A DNA stretch of 64,000 nt from an uncultured Lachnospiraceae bacterium (GTDB lineage: Bacteria; Bacillota; Clostridia; Lachnospirales; Lachnospiraceae), in assembly GCA_900551895.1 (NCBI GenBank), contig URXX01000003.1, positions 121,366 to 185,365 on the forward strand, in the 5' to 3' direction. Below are positions 40,499 through 49,859 of the stretch, piece by piece; the first letter of the stretch is position 1; each line of letters begins with the position of its first letter. Below the pieces are notes generated by a model, which did not search any database, was not told where the DNA came from, and saw nothing but the letters and a program-made list of their open reading frames with translations. A program made the translations under genes and the position numbers.

Positions 40499-41189
40499 AT
40501 TCTTCCTCTTCGTCATCTTCTTCTCCTGTCAGACGAATAATATCATTTACATCATCTTCCGTCATTTCCATGTAATCTGCCAACTCCTCTAAAGTCGGCT
40601 TTCTTCCCAAATCTTCCGTAAGATTTTTTAAACTTTCATCAAGGAATTTTACTTTTTCCACCATTTTATTGTCCTGATGTTTTACTTCTTCCTGCTCTTC
40701 CACAAGCAGTTGCATCATTTGGCGGATTCCTTCTAAAATCTCTGCTTCCCCTGCCTCTTCGTTTTCCACAGCAAGCATAAGACCGATATTGCCCTCCTGA
40801 ATTAAATCCCCGATAAAAAGTTCCGAATTATGTAACTCTTTCGCTATCTCCACAACTTTTGGAAAATATTGCTTTAACTTTTCTTCGATTTCATTTTGTG
40901 GTCGCAGCGCGGACATTTCTTCTAAATAAGTTTCCAAGTATATTTCTTCTTCATTCGAGAAATGTTTTTCTTCCTTTTCTTCTAAAACTGTTCCGCCCTT
41001 TTTCACATAGCCGGTTACGGCTATCTTTTGAGATAAAAGATAGTCGTATACCAGTTCCATTTGTTCTTCTGAAAGTGCGTCCTCCTCGAAATACTTCTCC
41101 ACATCCTCCATCGCTAACACGCGATGTTTTTCTTTTCCTAACTCTAAAATGCCGTTTAATTTTTCGCGAAATTGTAATTTACCGCTCAT
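40497..41189 (-). CDS. Sigma-70-like protein lacking region 4
   Basis: This 230-residue acidic protein has three recognisable sigma pieces: an N-terminal part like region 1.1 (LAMEDVEKYFEEDALSEEQMELVYDYLLSQ), a piece of region 2 (HNSELFIGDLIQEGNIGLMLAVEN) and a region 3-like helix-turn-helix (LGRKPTLEELADYMEMTEDDVNDIIRLTG). The -10-recognition and region 4 parts are missing and the end is a run of acidic residues. It may bind RNA polymerase without specifying promoters. It leads into the amidase gene's direction from 18 bases away, with the amidase upstream. Confidence 0.7.
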   Translation of the reverse strand: MSGKLQFREKLNGILELGKEKHRVLAMEDVEKYFEEDALSEEQMELVYDYLLSQKIAVTGYVKKGGTVLEEKEEKHFSNEEEIYLETYLEEMSALRPQNEIEEKLKQYFPKVVEIAKELHNSELFIGDLIQEGNIGLMLAVENEEAGEAEILEGIRQMMQLLVEEQEEVKHQDNKMVEKVKFLDESLKNLTEDLGRKPTLEELADYMEMTEDDVNDIIRLTGEEDDEEEE

Positions 41190-41207
41190 CTCATTTCTCC
41201 TGTTCTT

Positions 41208-41969
41208 TTAACTTACAATAATAGTCGGATACCCTGCACGTTTTAAACGCCTTTCCATATCAGCCGCCTCCGCTAGAGTAGGATAATCTCCTACCTGCAC
41301 ACGCCAAAATCCGTTTCCTTCTTCAATAAATGCCGGATATTCCTGTGCCAGCAGTTCGTTTAACAATTGCTCAGCGTATCTTCTCTGCCGATATGCCCCG
41401 ACCTGTACTCTGTACTGCATAATTTCATTCCTGTTCGGTTTCATTAACGTATCAATAATGCCGTCCGCAATGGCATTTACAATATCGTCAAACGAGTTAT
41501 CAAACAACTGATTATCCGTATCCGAATTGATAAATCCCGCTTCTACCAATACTGTGGGCATCTTTGTCCTTTTTAAGACAACTAAATTAGGTCTGGCGTG
41601 AACTCCTAAGTTGACAAATCCGATTGATTCCAACTGTTCATTGATATTCTTCGCCAATTCATATTTAATTCCCGACAAGTCATAGACAAGACTTTCCACT
41701 CCCGAAACTTCATTGTCCGTCGGATAAGAATTTCGATGAATGGATACAAAATAGTCCACTCCCGCCTCGTTTGCCTCCATCGCCTTCTGATAAGGCGACT
41801 CATATACATCTGTTGTTCTTGTATATTCTACATCAAAACCGTGATTTTGTAAAATCTCACCTACAGCCAATGTCAGTTTTAATGCATCATCTGACTCTTT
41901 TCTTCCCTTGTAAACAGCCCCCGGGTCTGTTCCCCCATGCCCCGCATCAAGCATAATTGAAATCGGCAT
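41208..41969 (-). CDS. N-acetylmuramoyl-L-alanine amidase with SPOR domain, no signal peptide
   Basis: The N-terminal 170 residues are an Amidase_3 zinc enzyme (MLDAGHGGTDPGA with zinc His, FVSIHRNSYP, VLVEAGFINSDTDN with the catalytic Glu). The C-terminal 70 are a SPOR peptidoglycan-binding domain (YRVQVGAYRQRRYAEQLLNELL, FWRVQVGDYPTLAEAADMERRL). There is no signal peptide. This is the architecture of CwlC, a mother-cell lysis enzyme of Bacillus released late in sporulation, so a similar role is a reasonable guess. Confidence 0.88.
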   Translation of the reverse strand: MPISIMLDAGHGGTDPGAVYKGRKESDDALKLTLAVGEILQNHGFDVEYTRTTDVYESPYQKAMEANEAGVDYFVSIHRNSYPTDNEVSGVESLVYDLSGIKYELAKNINEQLESIGFVNLGVHARPNLVVLKRTKMPTVLVEAGFINSDTDNQLFDNSFDDIVNAIADGIIDTLMKPNRNEIMQYRVQVGAYRQRRYAEQLLNELLAQEYPAFIEEGNGFWRVQVGDYPTLAEAADMERRLKRAGYPTIIVS

Positions 41970-42027
41970 ATATTTACCCCTTTATTTCTTTTCTATAATA
42001 CAATATGTCACGCCAAAAAAAGCGTGA

Positions 42028-42060
42028 AAAAGGAGCGACACACTCAGTGTAATCGCTCCC
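42028..42060 (-). terminator. Terminator of the thioester adhesin gene
   Basis: On the minus strand GGGAGCGA pairs with TCGCTCC, extended by TTACACT/AGTGTG, followed by TTTTTC. Confidence 0.85.
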
Positions 42061-42067
42061 TATCCTT

Positions 42068-44182
42068 TTAATGATAACGTTTTCTAAACCATGCTGACAG
42101 TGCAATCGCTAAGGCTGCACCCATTCCTGCAATACCATAAACAGTCATATTACTTTCATCACCCGTTTTAATCGTGTTTCCCTGTCCGTAATTTCCCTGT
42201 CCATGATGTGTTCCACCGTTTCCTTTGCCTATCTCTGTAAACGGAATACTTTCTTTATGATTTACGACACGCACTTCCTTATCTTTGTCCATAACCCCTG
42301 TTGCGGCCTCTTTAAGTCCGTTATAAGTTGTGGTATATCCGTTTTTATTTGCATCGTATTCTGTCACAGTATAGTTTACATTTATCGGTAAATTCTGAAT
42401 AGAAATTTCTTCTCCATGCGAAAGAGTAATATCCGCGATTCCATTTAGAAATGTAAGTTTCCCGCTCTTTTTATTTCCGACATAATCATAAACTCCGTTT
42501 ACAGCATTTCCCTTTTCGTCTTTTAATTCAATTTTAAACTTAAATTCTTTTGTCTTATCCCCAGCGTTTCCTGTAACTTCTTTACTTATCAACAAATTAT
42601 ATGCTGTTCTTATCTTTGTATTTGTAAATCCAACATCAATCATTTTATCTGCCGCAATGATACCTTCTGCGTTTGTAGAACTGATTTGGTATTTTCCCGT
42701 ATCCTGCTCGGTTACTTTATATTCTGCACCTGCCGGAAGATTTTTCCCTGTAACTGTCTGTCCGTTTTTCAATGTAAATTCGGCAACGCCGTTATGAAAT
42801 TCTAAATCACCGTACAGTCCGTTTAGTTGTTTGTAATTAGACAATTCTACTTTAAAATTAAACTCTTCCTGATTATTTTCATCATTCGCAACGGTCTTTG
42901 TAATTCTTAAGTCACCTACATCAACATGATCAACCGCATATTTCAAATGAATTTTTTCATCTTTAATTACTGCGCCAATCATATGCTGGAATTTCTTTCC
43001 GTTTACTTCCACATCAGAAGTAGGTGAGTATTGTCTAAGCGCCTGCATCCATTTAAAATTGGCTTCCACGCCAAACGCTTCATTTTCTGAAGGCTGATGA
43101 TCTGCCACTAACTCATACTCTTCATTCCCATATACATATGTCAGATGTTCGCATTTTGCCGACCAGCCTTTTGGTAATTTTAATTTATACAAGCCGTTAT
43201 ATTCCACAGGCTCTTTTATCATCAATTTACCGCTATGCCACATACCGTCTTTAGCATTGTAAGTAAATTTCAAATCTCCTTTTAATTGAATATTATCGGA
43301 TAGCGGTTTGTGATCCAAAACTCCGCTTCTTTCCGAATATAAATACAAAACTTTTCCTAGCGGACTATGGTTTAAATCCGTAATATTATTGTCAGGAATT
43401 TTATATTCTGTCAACAGTTTCCAAATGGCATCTTGCGTTGCATCATATGCCTGTTTTTCCGTAACGAAATAAGATGTCCCATAAAGTTGTGAAAATGTTT
43501 CCAATGGTGATATTCTTTTATCCCACACCATGCAATATGCTGCCTTGTAAAATGGCATGGCAGTAATATCACTGTGTGTGAGTCCATTTGGTGTCGTGTC
43601 GTTTGGATTGAGTTTTGCAACTTCATCGACAAACATTTTCAGTTCATCCATATGTTGTTTAGCCGATGAATCCTTATCCTGATTTTGCCAGTCTGCATAC
43701 GTAAACTCATGGTGTCCTAAAAACGGAAATGCAGTCTGCAGTATAGGAGGTGTTACAAGCATTTCATTAAATTGCTCAACTGTCGGCGAGTAATTAACGG
43801 CATCCTCTACGATTTTATATAAGTTTTCAGCATTATAAGGGTAACCTGCATACAATAATTTAGATAATCTACGCATACATTCCTCATAATCCCTCTGTGA
43901 CTCGAAATCTTCCGGTCCTAAATACCCTTCTGTATAATTCGGAACCTTTATCTCTCCCATTTCGTCCGTGTGATGTGGCCAATTTAACTGATTATTCATA
44001 CAAAACAATGTAATCCGTTCACCCGGAAATGCCGGATCCTCAATGTAGTGTAATCCGTTCTCATAAATAATCGGCAATCCCCCACTTGTGCTTTCCGCGA
44101 AAACTTCAGAAGGAACTGTCGAAAATGACATGGCAACCACTAAAACCAGCGCTAATAAAGAAGATAAAATTTTCTTTTTCAT
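42068..44182 (-). CDS. Thioester-domain surface adhesin with pilin-like Cna-B repeats
   Basis: This 704-residue secreted protein has a signal peptide (residues 1-30), then a thioester domain with the reactive Cys at about residue 61 (ITLFCMNN) and the partner Gln near residue 250 (ATQDAIWKLL). Two Cna-B/Spy0128-like domains follow (from DLRITKTVANDENNQEEFNFKVEL and from NLLISKEVTGNAGDKTKEFKFKIEL). The tail has a Gly/His/Asn spacer, a TIKTGDES sorting-like motif, a hydrophobic helix and RKRYH. Thioester adhesins bind host amines covalently. It is divergent from an Mga-like regulator that probably controls it. Confidence 0.87.
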   Translation of the reverse strand: MKKKILSSLLALVLVVAMSFSTVPSEVFAESTSGGLPIIYENGLHYIEDPAFPGERITLFCMNNQLNWPHHTDEMGEIKVPNYTEGYLGPEDFESQRDYEECMRRLSKLLYAGYPYNAENLYKIVEDAVNYSPTVEQFNEMLVTPPILQTAFPFLGHHEFTYADWQNQDKDSSAKQHMDELKMFVDEVAKLNPNDTTPNGLTHSDITAMPFYKAAYCMVWDKRISPLETFSQLYGTSYFVTEKQAYDATQDAIWKLLTEYKIPDNNITDLNHSPLGKVLYLYSERSGVLDHKPLSDNIQLKGDLKFTYNAKDGMWHSGKLMIKEPVEYNGLYKLKLPKGWSAKCEHLTYVYGNEEYELVADHQPSENEAFGVEANFKWMQALRQYSPTSDVEVNGKKFQHMIGAVIKDEKIHLKYAVDHVDVGDLRITKTVANDENNQEEFNFKVELSNYKQLNGLYGDLEFHNGVAEFTLKNGQTVTGKNLPAGAEYKVTEQDTGKYQISSTNAEGIIAADKMIDVGFTNTKIRTAYNLLISKEVTGNAGDKTKEFKFKIELKDEKGNAVNGVYDYVGNKKSGKLTFLNGIADITLSHGEEISIQNLPINVNYTVTEYDANKNGYTTTYNGLKEAATGVMDKDKEVRVVNHKESIPFTEIGKGNGGTHHGQGNYGQGNTIKTGDESNMTVYGIAGMGAALAIALSAWFRKRYH

Positions 44183-44353
44183 TGATACTTTTCCTTTCCT
44201 GTCCAATCAAATATTTTTTCAGTAGTATGTACTACGAAAGCATAATTACTATAACATTCCTGTTATCCATAATTTTCTCAAAAAACAAACAATAACTATT
44301 ATTATTTTGGGAATTTTGTAATATCAACCATTTTAATTCACCCATTTTTTTGT

Positions 44354-44359
44354 TATAAT
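44354..44359 (+). promoter_or_regulatory. -10 element of the Mga-like regulator
   Basis: TATAAT at 44354-44359 lies 20 bases ahead of the GGGAG ribosome site; the -35 (TTTTAA at 44331-44336) is poor, consistent with activation or autoregulation. Confidence 0.45.
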
Positions 44360-44393
44360 GAATAAATAAACACACTATGGGAGATTTGTAACC

Positions 44394-45903
44394 ATGTTAG
44401 ATTATTATATTGAAAAAAAACATACAAAATAAACTTGAATTGCTTAATATTTTTTATGCAGACAGGAATATTACAATGACAGATTTACAAATATCCTTTC
44501 CCCTAAGTCTGACCGGAATTAACACGCTCATTGATGAATTAAATATGGACTTTATCGGATTGGCGGAAATCAAAAAACAGTCTTCTTACTTTTCTCTTGT
44601 AATTTACAGCGGAACAAGTTTTATGGAAATGCTTCATGCAATCTACCAAACTTCAGATGTTCTGCATTGTTTAAAATTTATGGTATTAAATGATGAAAAC
44701 CATGCTTTTACGGAGTTTATAGAAACGGAATTTTTAACGAAATCTACTGCTTATCGGATTAAACAGAACTGTCAGGCATATCTTCGCCGCATCGGCTTGG
44801 ATATAAAGAAAAATTGCATTATCGGTGAAGAATATCGCATTCGTTTTCTGATTGCACTGTTACATTATAAATACGGAATAGACTGTTATGAAATGAATGA
44901 TGCAGATACGGATATCATACATAATTTCATCCTTTCCACCAATGAAACAATCGACCGGAGTTTTCTTGAAATGACAACAAACGAATATGGATTTTTTAAC
45001 TATCTGCTTTTCCTGTCATGGAAAAGACAAAGTTATCTGCATTCGCCTATTATTTCCAAACATTTAGATTTATGCAAAAAATTGTTTGCTTATGAATTGT
45101 TAAAAGAAAGTATCCGAAAAAACCTTGAACCAAACTTAAATATCGTTTTTTCAGAAAATGATTTTAACTATATTTATCTTTGTTATTGTTGCATTAATAA
45201 CTGCATCTTCGCAGACAAATGGACCGAAAAGGATATAAAACAACTGCATGAGTTGACATTTTCCGATAAAATATTTTCGGATTTACTTCAAAGACTTGAA
45301 CATAAATTCGGAAAGGAAATATCCGCTTCTCACGTTGTACGAACAACCTTAATTTATTTTTACAGAAAATCTTTACTCGGGCTTCAATGTATCACTCCCG
45401 ATAAAAATCTGTATCTTGATGCAAAACGAAGTCCTTTGACACAGGTTATTTTTGAAAATATCGCACAGATTATCGAAGATTGGAGAATAGCAAACCATAT
45501 TAAATACGAAATTGACAAAAGTCATCTGTTTTATTTGTCATTACAGATTGAACTTATTCTTAAACATTTTATGAAACCTACTCCCGTTTTCATTTTGTCC
45601 GAACTTCCTTCGGAACTGGAAGTAATTACTTTGTATTTAGACAAAATTTTCCCACCCAACAGGGTGACTTTACATTCTTTTCTCATCAGTGCAGAAAATA
45701 AAGATGCGATTTGTTCACAAAAACAAAGTGTGATGATAGTCAATAGAAAATTCAAATATATGGTTGAAGACTGGAAACTTGCCGAACACAATACAGTTGT
45801 TCCTATTACAGTGGAATTAAACAGCCGAGATTTAATTTCTGTCCAAAAAGCAATCATGTATTACGAAACTGAAAATCTGTTGGATTTTGTTCGCCGTATT
45901 TAA
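44394..45903 (+). CDS. Mga/RofA-like regulator, start interrupted by an A8 tract
   Basis: This helix-turn-helix regulator of about 500 residues resembles the Mga/RofA family: an N-terminal HTH (LLNIFYADRNITMTDLQISFPLSLTGINTLIDEL), a second HTH/PRD-like middle and a C-terminal EIIB-like part (TPVFILSELPSELEVI). The best start is ATG 44394 with GGGAG ten bases upstream, but its frame ends after twelve codons (MLDYYIEKKHTK). The long frame is continuous only from a TTG at 44410. Reading seven instead of eight A at 44413-44420 joins them as MLDYYIEKNIQNKLELLNIF. It is thus frameshifted, slippage-dependent or phase variable. Confidence 0.8.
44413..44420 (+). repeat. Homopolymer A8 tract at codon 7-9 of the regulator
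   Basis: Eight consecutive A follow TATATTG. Loss of one A (or transcript or ribosome slippage by one) fuses a well-supported start to the full regulator frame. Confidence 0.7.
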
Positions 45904-45931
45904 AAAGCAGGGACGTAACAGCCCCTGCTTA
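45904..45931. terminator. Terminator-like hairpin between the regulator and rpiB
   Basis: AAGCAGGG (45905-45912) pairs with CCCTGCTT (45923-45930). Only short T/A tracts flank it. Confidence 0.55.
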
Positions 45932-45936
45932 ACTTC

Positions 45937-46377
45937 TTATCTGTTTTCAATATCAGAAATCATATCCACACGTCTTTGATGTCTTTCACCCTCAAATTCT
46001 GTGTTCAACCATTCTTCCACAATCATTTTTGCCAATTCGATACCGATAACTCTCGCACCGAACGCAAGTACGTTTGTATTATTGTGCTGTTTAGAAAGTT
46101 TTGCTGAATATGGCTCACTGCAAACTACCGCACGAACACCTTTTACTTTGTTAGCCGCAATAGAAATTCCAACACCCGTTCCACAAATCAAAATTCCGCG
46201 TTCTACCTCGCCGTCTACAACTGCACGCCCTACTTTCTCAGCGTAAACAGGGTAATCGCAACTGTCATTCGTATCTGTTCCGTAGTTTACTACTTCGTGT
46301 CCCAGTTCTTCTAAAAATGCTACAATCTGCTGTTTCATTTCTACTGCCGCATGGTCATTACCAATTCCAATTCTCAT
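45937..46377 (-). CDS. rpiB: Ribose-5-phosphate isomerase B
   Basis: This 146-residue enzyme interconverts ribose and ribulose 5-phosphates. It has IGIGNDHAAVEMKQQI, YPVYAEKVGRAV, ILICGTGVGISIAANKVKGVRAVVC (catalytic Cys region), AKLSKQHNNTNVLAFGARVIG. It lies between a convergent regulator and a divergent HAD gene and is monocistronic. A LacAB-type isomerase is a less likely alternative. Confidence 0.92.
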   Translation of the reverse strand: MRIGIGNDHAAVEMKQQIVAFLEELGHEVVNYGTDTNDSCDYPVYAEKVGRAVVDGEVERGILICGTGVGISIAANKVKGVRAVVCSEPYSAKLSKQHNNTNVLAFGARVIGIELAKMIVEEWLNTEFEGERHQRRVDMISDIENR

Positions 46378-46549
46378 TTCCTATTTCTCCTTTATCCGAA
46401 ATCAAAATCCTTTTAAACAGTTTGATTATAGCATTTCTATAAAAAATTTTCAATGAGATGAATTTCCCCCTGTTTTTTTCCCTTGTCTATCTTCCCTTTC
46501 AGTAATATAATAGTGTAGGAAACACGAAAATAATATGAGGTAATTGATT

Positions 46550-47323
46550 ATGATAAAAATAGTAGCAAGTGATATTGACGGAACATTATTGAAATATGGC
46601 GAAAACGAATTAAATCCTGAATTATTCGATATTATACGCCAATTAAAAAAACAGGGGATTCACTTTATCGCCGCAAGCGGAAGACAGTACGCAAGTCTTC
46701 GCAGACTCTTTGAACCGGTGAAGGACGAGATTTCTTATATCACAGAAAACGGTTCGCTCTGTATTCACAACGGTGAAATCATCAGTCGGGGAACGATTGA
46801 CCGTGAATTAGGTATTCGCATTTTTGAAGAAATCAGAAATCGAGAACATTGCGATGCCGTTCTTTCCTGCGAAGATTCATGTTATATTGAAACGAAAAAC
46901 GAAGAATTTCTTCGTCACCTTGAAGAAGATATGGGTAACAAAGTAACATGCGTGGACGATTTATCTACTGTTGCGTCTCCATTTTTAAAAATTGCTATTT
47001 TTGATAACGCGACACCGGAGGAAACATTTTTACATTTCCGCGAAGAGTTTAAATCAGATATTAAAGTAGTCACTTCCGGAAATGAGTGGGTTGACTTTAT
47101 CTCCCCTGAAGCAAACAAGGGAACTGCTCTTCAAGTTTTCTTAGATTATTTCCACCTCACTCCGAAAGAAGCAATGGCATTCGGTGACCAGCATAACGAT
47201 ATTGAAATGCTTCATTTGGCAGGAGAGGGATATGCCATGTCGAACGCCGCTCCGGGTGTTGCTTCTCACTCAACTTATGTTACAGACTCCGTTATTGAAA
47301 CATTAAAGGAACTGTTAGATTAA
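46550..47323 (+). CDS. Cof-type HAD-superfamily sugar phosphatase
   Basis: This 257-residue HAD IIB enzyme has ASDIDGTLL (nucleophile Asp), AASGRQYAS, and AMAFGDQHNDIEML, with an alpha/beta cap between. Such enzymes dephosphorylate sugar phosphates or FMN. ATG 46550 is chosen because GAGGTAA precedes it, rather than the TTG six bases earlier. Confidence 0.9.
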   Translation: MIKIVASDIDGTLLKYGENELNPELFDIIRQLKKQGIHFIAASGRQYASLRRLFEPVKDEISYITENGSLCIHNGEIISRGTIDRELGIRIFEEIRNREHCDAVLSCEDSCYIETKNEEFLRHLEEDMGNKVTCVDDLSTVASPFLKIAIFDNATPEETFLHFREEFKSDIKVVTSGNEWVDFISPEANKGTALQVFLDYFHLTPKEAMAFGDQHNDIEMLHLAGEGYAMSNAAPGVASHSTYVTDSVIETLKELLD

Positions 47324-47325
47324 GA

Positions 47326-47354
47326 AAAAAGGGTATCAACGCGATACCCTTTCC
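47326..47354. terminator. Bidirectional terminator between the two HAD genes
   Basis: AAAGGGTATC (47328-47337) and GATACCCTTT (47343-47352) are a perfect ten-base stem with a five-base loop and A/T flanks. Confidence 0.85.
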
Positions 47355-47359
47355 ATAAT

Positions 47360-47986
47360 TTATTCTATTGTCAGCAGTTCTGAAAAATCTTTGATTTTCC
47401 ATTTACTTTCAGGAACATTTCCAAAACCATATTCAGCAAAGACAAACGGAACTCCTGCCTGACAGGACGCTTCGTAATCTCCCCGAATATCACCGACATA
47501 ACAGGCACTTTCGGAATGGTTTCTTTCCATAATCAGACGAATATTTTCACCTTTTCCCTTGCCTGTATTTCCAAAGCATTCAATATCTGTCACATATGCT
47601 CCTAAATTTGTTTTCCGCAAAAACATTTCGATATATCCCGACTGGCAGTTACTTACGATAAAGACGCGGTGCGTTTTTGACAATTCGATAATTGTTTCTT
47701 TTACGTTCGGATATAGCATATTGCACTCATCATTTTCCAAATCTTCATGCTCATACTGACAGCACAAGTCCATTACTTTCTCTTTTTCCTCTTCCGAACA
47801 GTCTTCCAAAACAACATCGGCAATCTCTTTCATCGTCCGTCCGAATAGTGTTTTTAACTGGTCTGCGGTCACGTCAATATGACTAATTCCTATATCCCGT
47901 ATTGCCCTGTTCCATGACTTTGCCACCAATTCTGTGGAGTCCCATAAAGTTCCGTCCACATCTAAAATAATACTTTCTGCCTGCAT
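47360..47986 (-). CDS. HAD-superfamily hydrolase, phosphoglycolate phosphatase-like
   Basis: This 208-residue HAD enzyme has SIILDVDGTLWDSTE, a helical cap, VFIVSNCQSGYIEMF and ACYVGDIRGDYEASCQAGVPFVFAEYGFG. Small phosphomonoesters are likely substrates. ATG 47986 is placed nine bases past the Xaa-Pro aminopeptidase stop, with AGGTG overlapping that stop, so both genes are co-transcribed. Confidence 0.87.
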   Translation of the reverse strand: MQAESIILDVDGTLWDSTELVAKSWNRAIRDIGISHIDVTADQLKTLFGRTMKEIADVVLEDCSEEEKEKVMDLCCQYEHEDLENDECNMLYPNVKETIIELSKTHRVFIVSNCQSGYIEMFLRKTNLGAYVTDIECFGNTGKGKGENIRLIMERNHSESACYVGDIRGDYEASCQAGVPFVFAEYGFGNVPESKWKIKDFSELLTIE

Positions 47987-47994
47987 TTTCGCAC

Positions 47995-49782
47995 CTATAT
48001 TTCTCTCGTATATTTTTTCAGCCATTCTTTTTCTTCTTCATTTAAGTATGGAGAAACTTTTTCATATACCGCTCTGTGGTAAGCATTTAACTGCTGTCTG
48101 TATTCCTCGCTCAGCATTTCCGGTTTAATCGCATCTAAGTCAAACGGAACATATGTGATTGTTTCTAAATACATGAATTGACCGTACTCATTTTTTTCGC
48201 CTTTGCGGACAAGTACTTCATTTTCAAGGCGTACACCGTGTGAACCTTCAATATAAATTCCCGGCTCAACCGTAAGTATCATGCCCTCCTGTAAAACCGC
48301 CGTATTTCCTTCACGATATTTTGATTGGAAGTTTGCAGGATCTTCATGAATATTTAATAAGTATCCAAGTCCGTGTCCTGTTCCGTGATTATAGTCTTTA
48401 TTTCTTTCCCAAAGAGGTTTTCTCGCCAAAATATCTAAGTTTACACCTGTACAGCCCTCCATAAACTTCGCATTTGACAATTCCAGATTACACATGGCAA
48501 CAACGGTAAAATCCGCTTTCATATTATCCGGTATTTCTCCCAAAGCGTATGCCCTTGTAATATCCGTTGAACCTTCATAGAATCCCGCCCCTGTATCTGT
48601 CAGGAAAATGTTTCCTTCTTTTAACTCTACATCAGTTTCCGGTGAAGATGTGTAGTGGCAAAGCGCTGCGTGTTCCCCATAAGATGAAATCGGTTCAAAA
48701 CTCGGACGGATAAAATTGCCCATTTCCACACGGAATTCATCTAATTTGTCAGATGCACTCATTTCCGTAATCGTTATTTTGCCTACATTTTCTTTTAGCC
48801 ATTTCATAAATCTAACGTGGGCAACACTGTCTTTAATTTGTGCCTGACGCATATTTTCCACTTCTGTCGGATTTTTCATCGCTTTAAACAGTACTTCCGG
48901 ATTTCTCGCTTCTACCTTTTTCACACTGTCGGAAATATTACTGTAAATCGCATAGTTTAAGCACATCGGATCAATCAGAATTGTTTCCTCTTCGCCAATT
49001 TGTTTTACATCCTCGTAAATGGCATTATACTCGTGTAAAACAACGCCGTCTGACTTCATATTCGCTTTTATCTCATCACTTAATTTTGTTTCATCAATGT
49101 ATAAGTGCATTTTATCCATTGTAATAATCGCATAAGAAAGAACAAGCGGGAAAAATTCAATATCGTTTCCGCGAATATTCAATGTCCAGCAAATGTCATC
49201 CAACGTTGTTAAAATATGTACGGTTGCACCGTTTTCTTTCATCACTTCTCTGATTCTGTTTAATTTGCTCTCTGTGGATTCACCCGTATATTTCTCTTCC
49301 AAAGCAAATGCAGGTTCTTTTGAAAGTGAAGGTCTGTCTTGCCAAATTTCCCCGATCAAATCTAAATCGTACACGACTTTCCCCTGTTTGCTTTCTACGA
49401 TTTTGGCATACTTCTGTCCGTTTCCCATAGAAACAACTCTGCCGTCAAAACCAATCGTCTGTCCGTCCTTTAATGTTTCCTCCAAATATTTATCCAATGT
49501 CGGTACATTCGGCTGTCCCATTTTCATCATCTGTACGCCTGTGCCTTTTAACTGTTCCGCAGCCTGTATAAAATATCTTCCGTCCACCCAAAGACGTGCT
49601 TCATCCAAAGTGATCACTGCCGTTCCCGCCGAACCGCTAAATCCTGTGATAAATTTTCTTGCCTTGAAATATTCTCCCACATATTCGCTTTGATGAAAAT
49701 CCGCTGTCGGCACGATATACATATCTATCCCTTGATTTTTCATCTGTTCCCGCAACATGGAAATTCTTTCCTGTATACTCAT
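47995..49782 (-). CDS. pepP: Xaa-Pro aminopeptidase, three-domain M24B type
   Basis: This 595-residue peptidase has two creatinase-like N domains (residues about 1-310) and a pita-bread M24 catalytic domain with FLTDTGAGFYEGSTDITRAY (metal Asp), GTGHGLGYLLNIHEDP (metal His) and LTVEPGIYIEGSHGVRLENEVLV (metal Glu). It removes N-terminal residues preceding proline, in the cytoplasm. ATG 49782 has AGGAGGAGAG upstream. The length matches eukaryotic-type APP1 and many gut Firmicutes. Confidence 0.93.
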   Translation of the reverse strand: MSIQERISMLREQMKNQGIDMYIVPTADFHQSEYVGEYFKARKFITGFSGSAGTAVITLDEARLWVDGRYFIQAAEQLKGTGVQMMKMGQPNVPTLDKYLEETLKDGQTIGFDGRVVSMGNGQKYAKIVESKQGKVVYDLDLIGEIWQDRPSLSKEPAFALEEKYTGESTESKLNRIREVMKENGATVHILTTLDDICWTLNIRGNDIEFFPLVLSYAIITMDKMHLYIDETKLSDEIKANMKSDGVVLHEYNAIYEDVKQIGEEETILIDPMCLNYAIYSNISDSVKKVEARNPEVLFKAMKNPTEVENMRQAQIKDSVAHVRFMKWLKENVGKITITEMSASDKLDEFRVEMGNFIRPSFEPISSYGEHAALCHYTSSPETDVELKEGNIFLTDTGAGFYEGSTDITRAYALGEIPDNMKADFTVVAMCNLELSNAKFMEGCTGVNLDILARKPLWERNKDYNHGTGHGLGYLLNIHEDPANFQSKYREGNTAVLQEGMILTVEPGIYIEGSHGVRLENEVLVRKGEKNEYGQFMYLETITYVPFDLDAIKPEMLSEEYRQQLNAYHRAVYEKVSPYLNEEEKEWLKKYTREI

Positions 49783-49816
49783 TTTCTCTCCTCCTGTCAA
49801 ATATAAAATAACTATA

Positions 49817-49852
49817 GAAAAAGCCACTACACTTTCGTGTTGTAGCTTTTCC
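49817..49852 (-). terminator. Terminator of the M18 aminopeptidase gene
   Basis: On the minus strand AAAGCTACAACAC pairs, with two mismatches, with GTGTAGTGGCTTT across a GAAA loop, then TTTC. Confidence 0.75.
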
Positions 49853-49859
49853 GTTGTTT

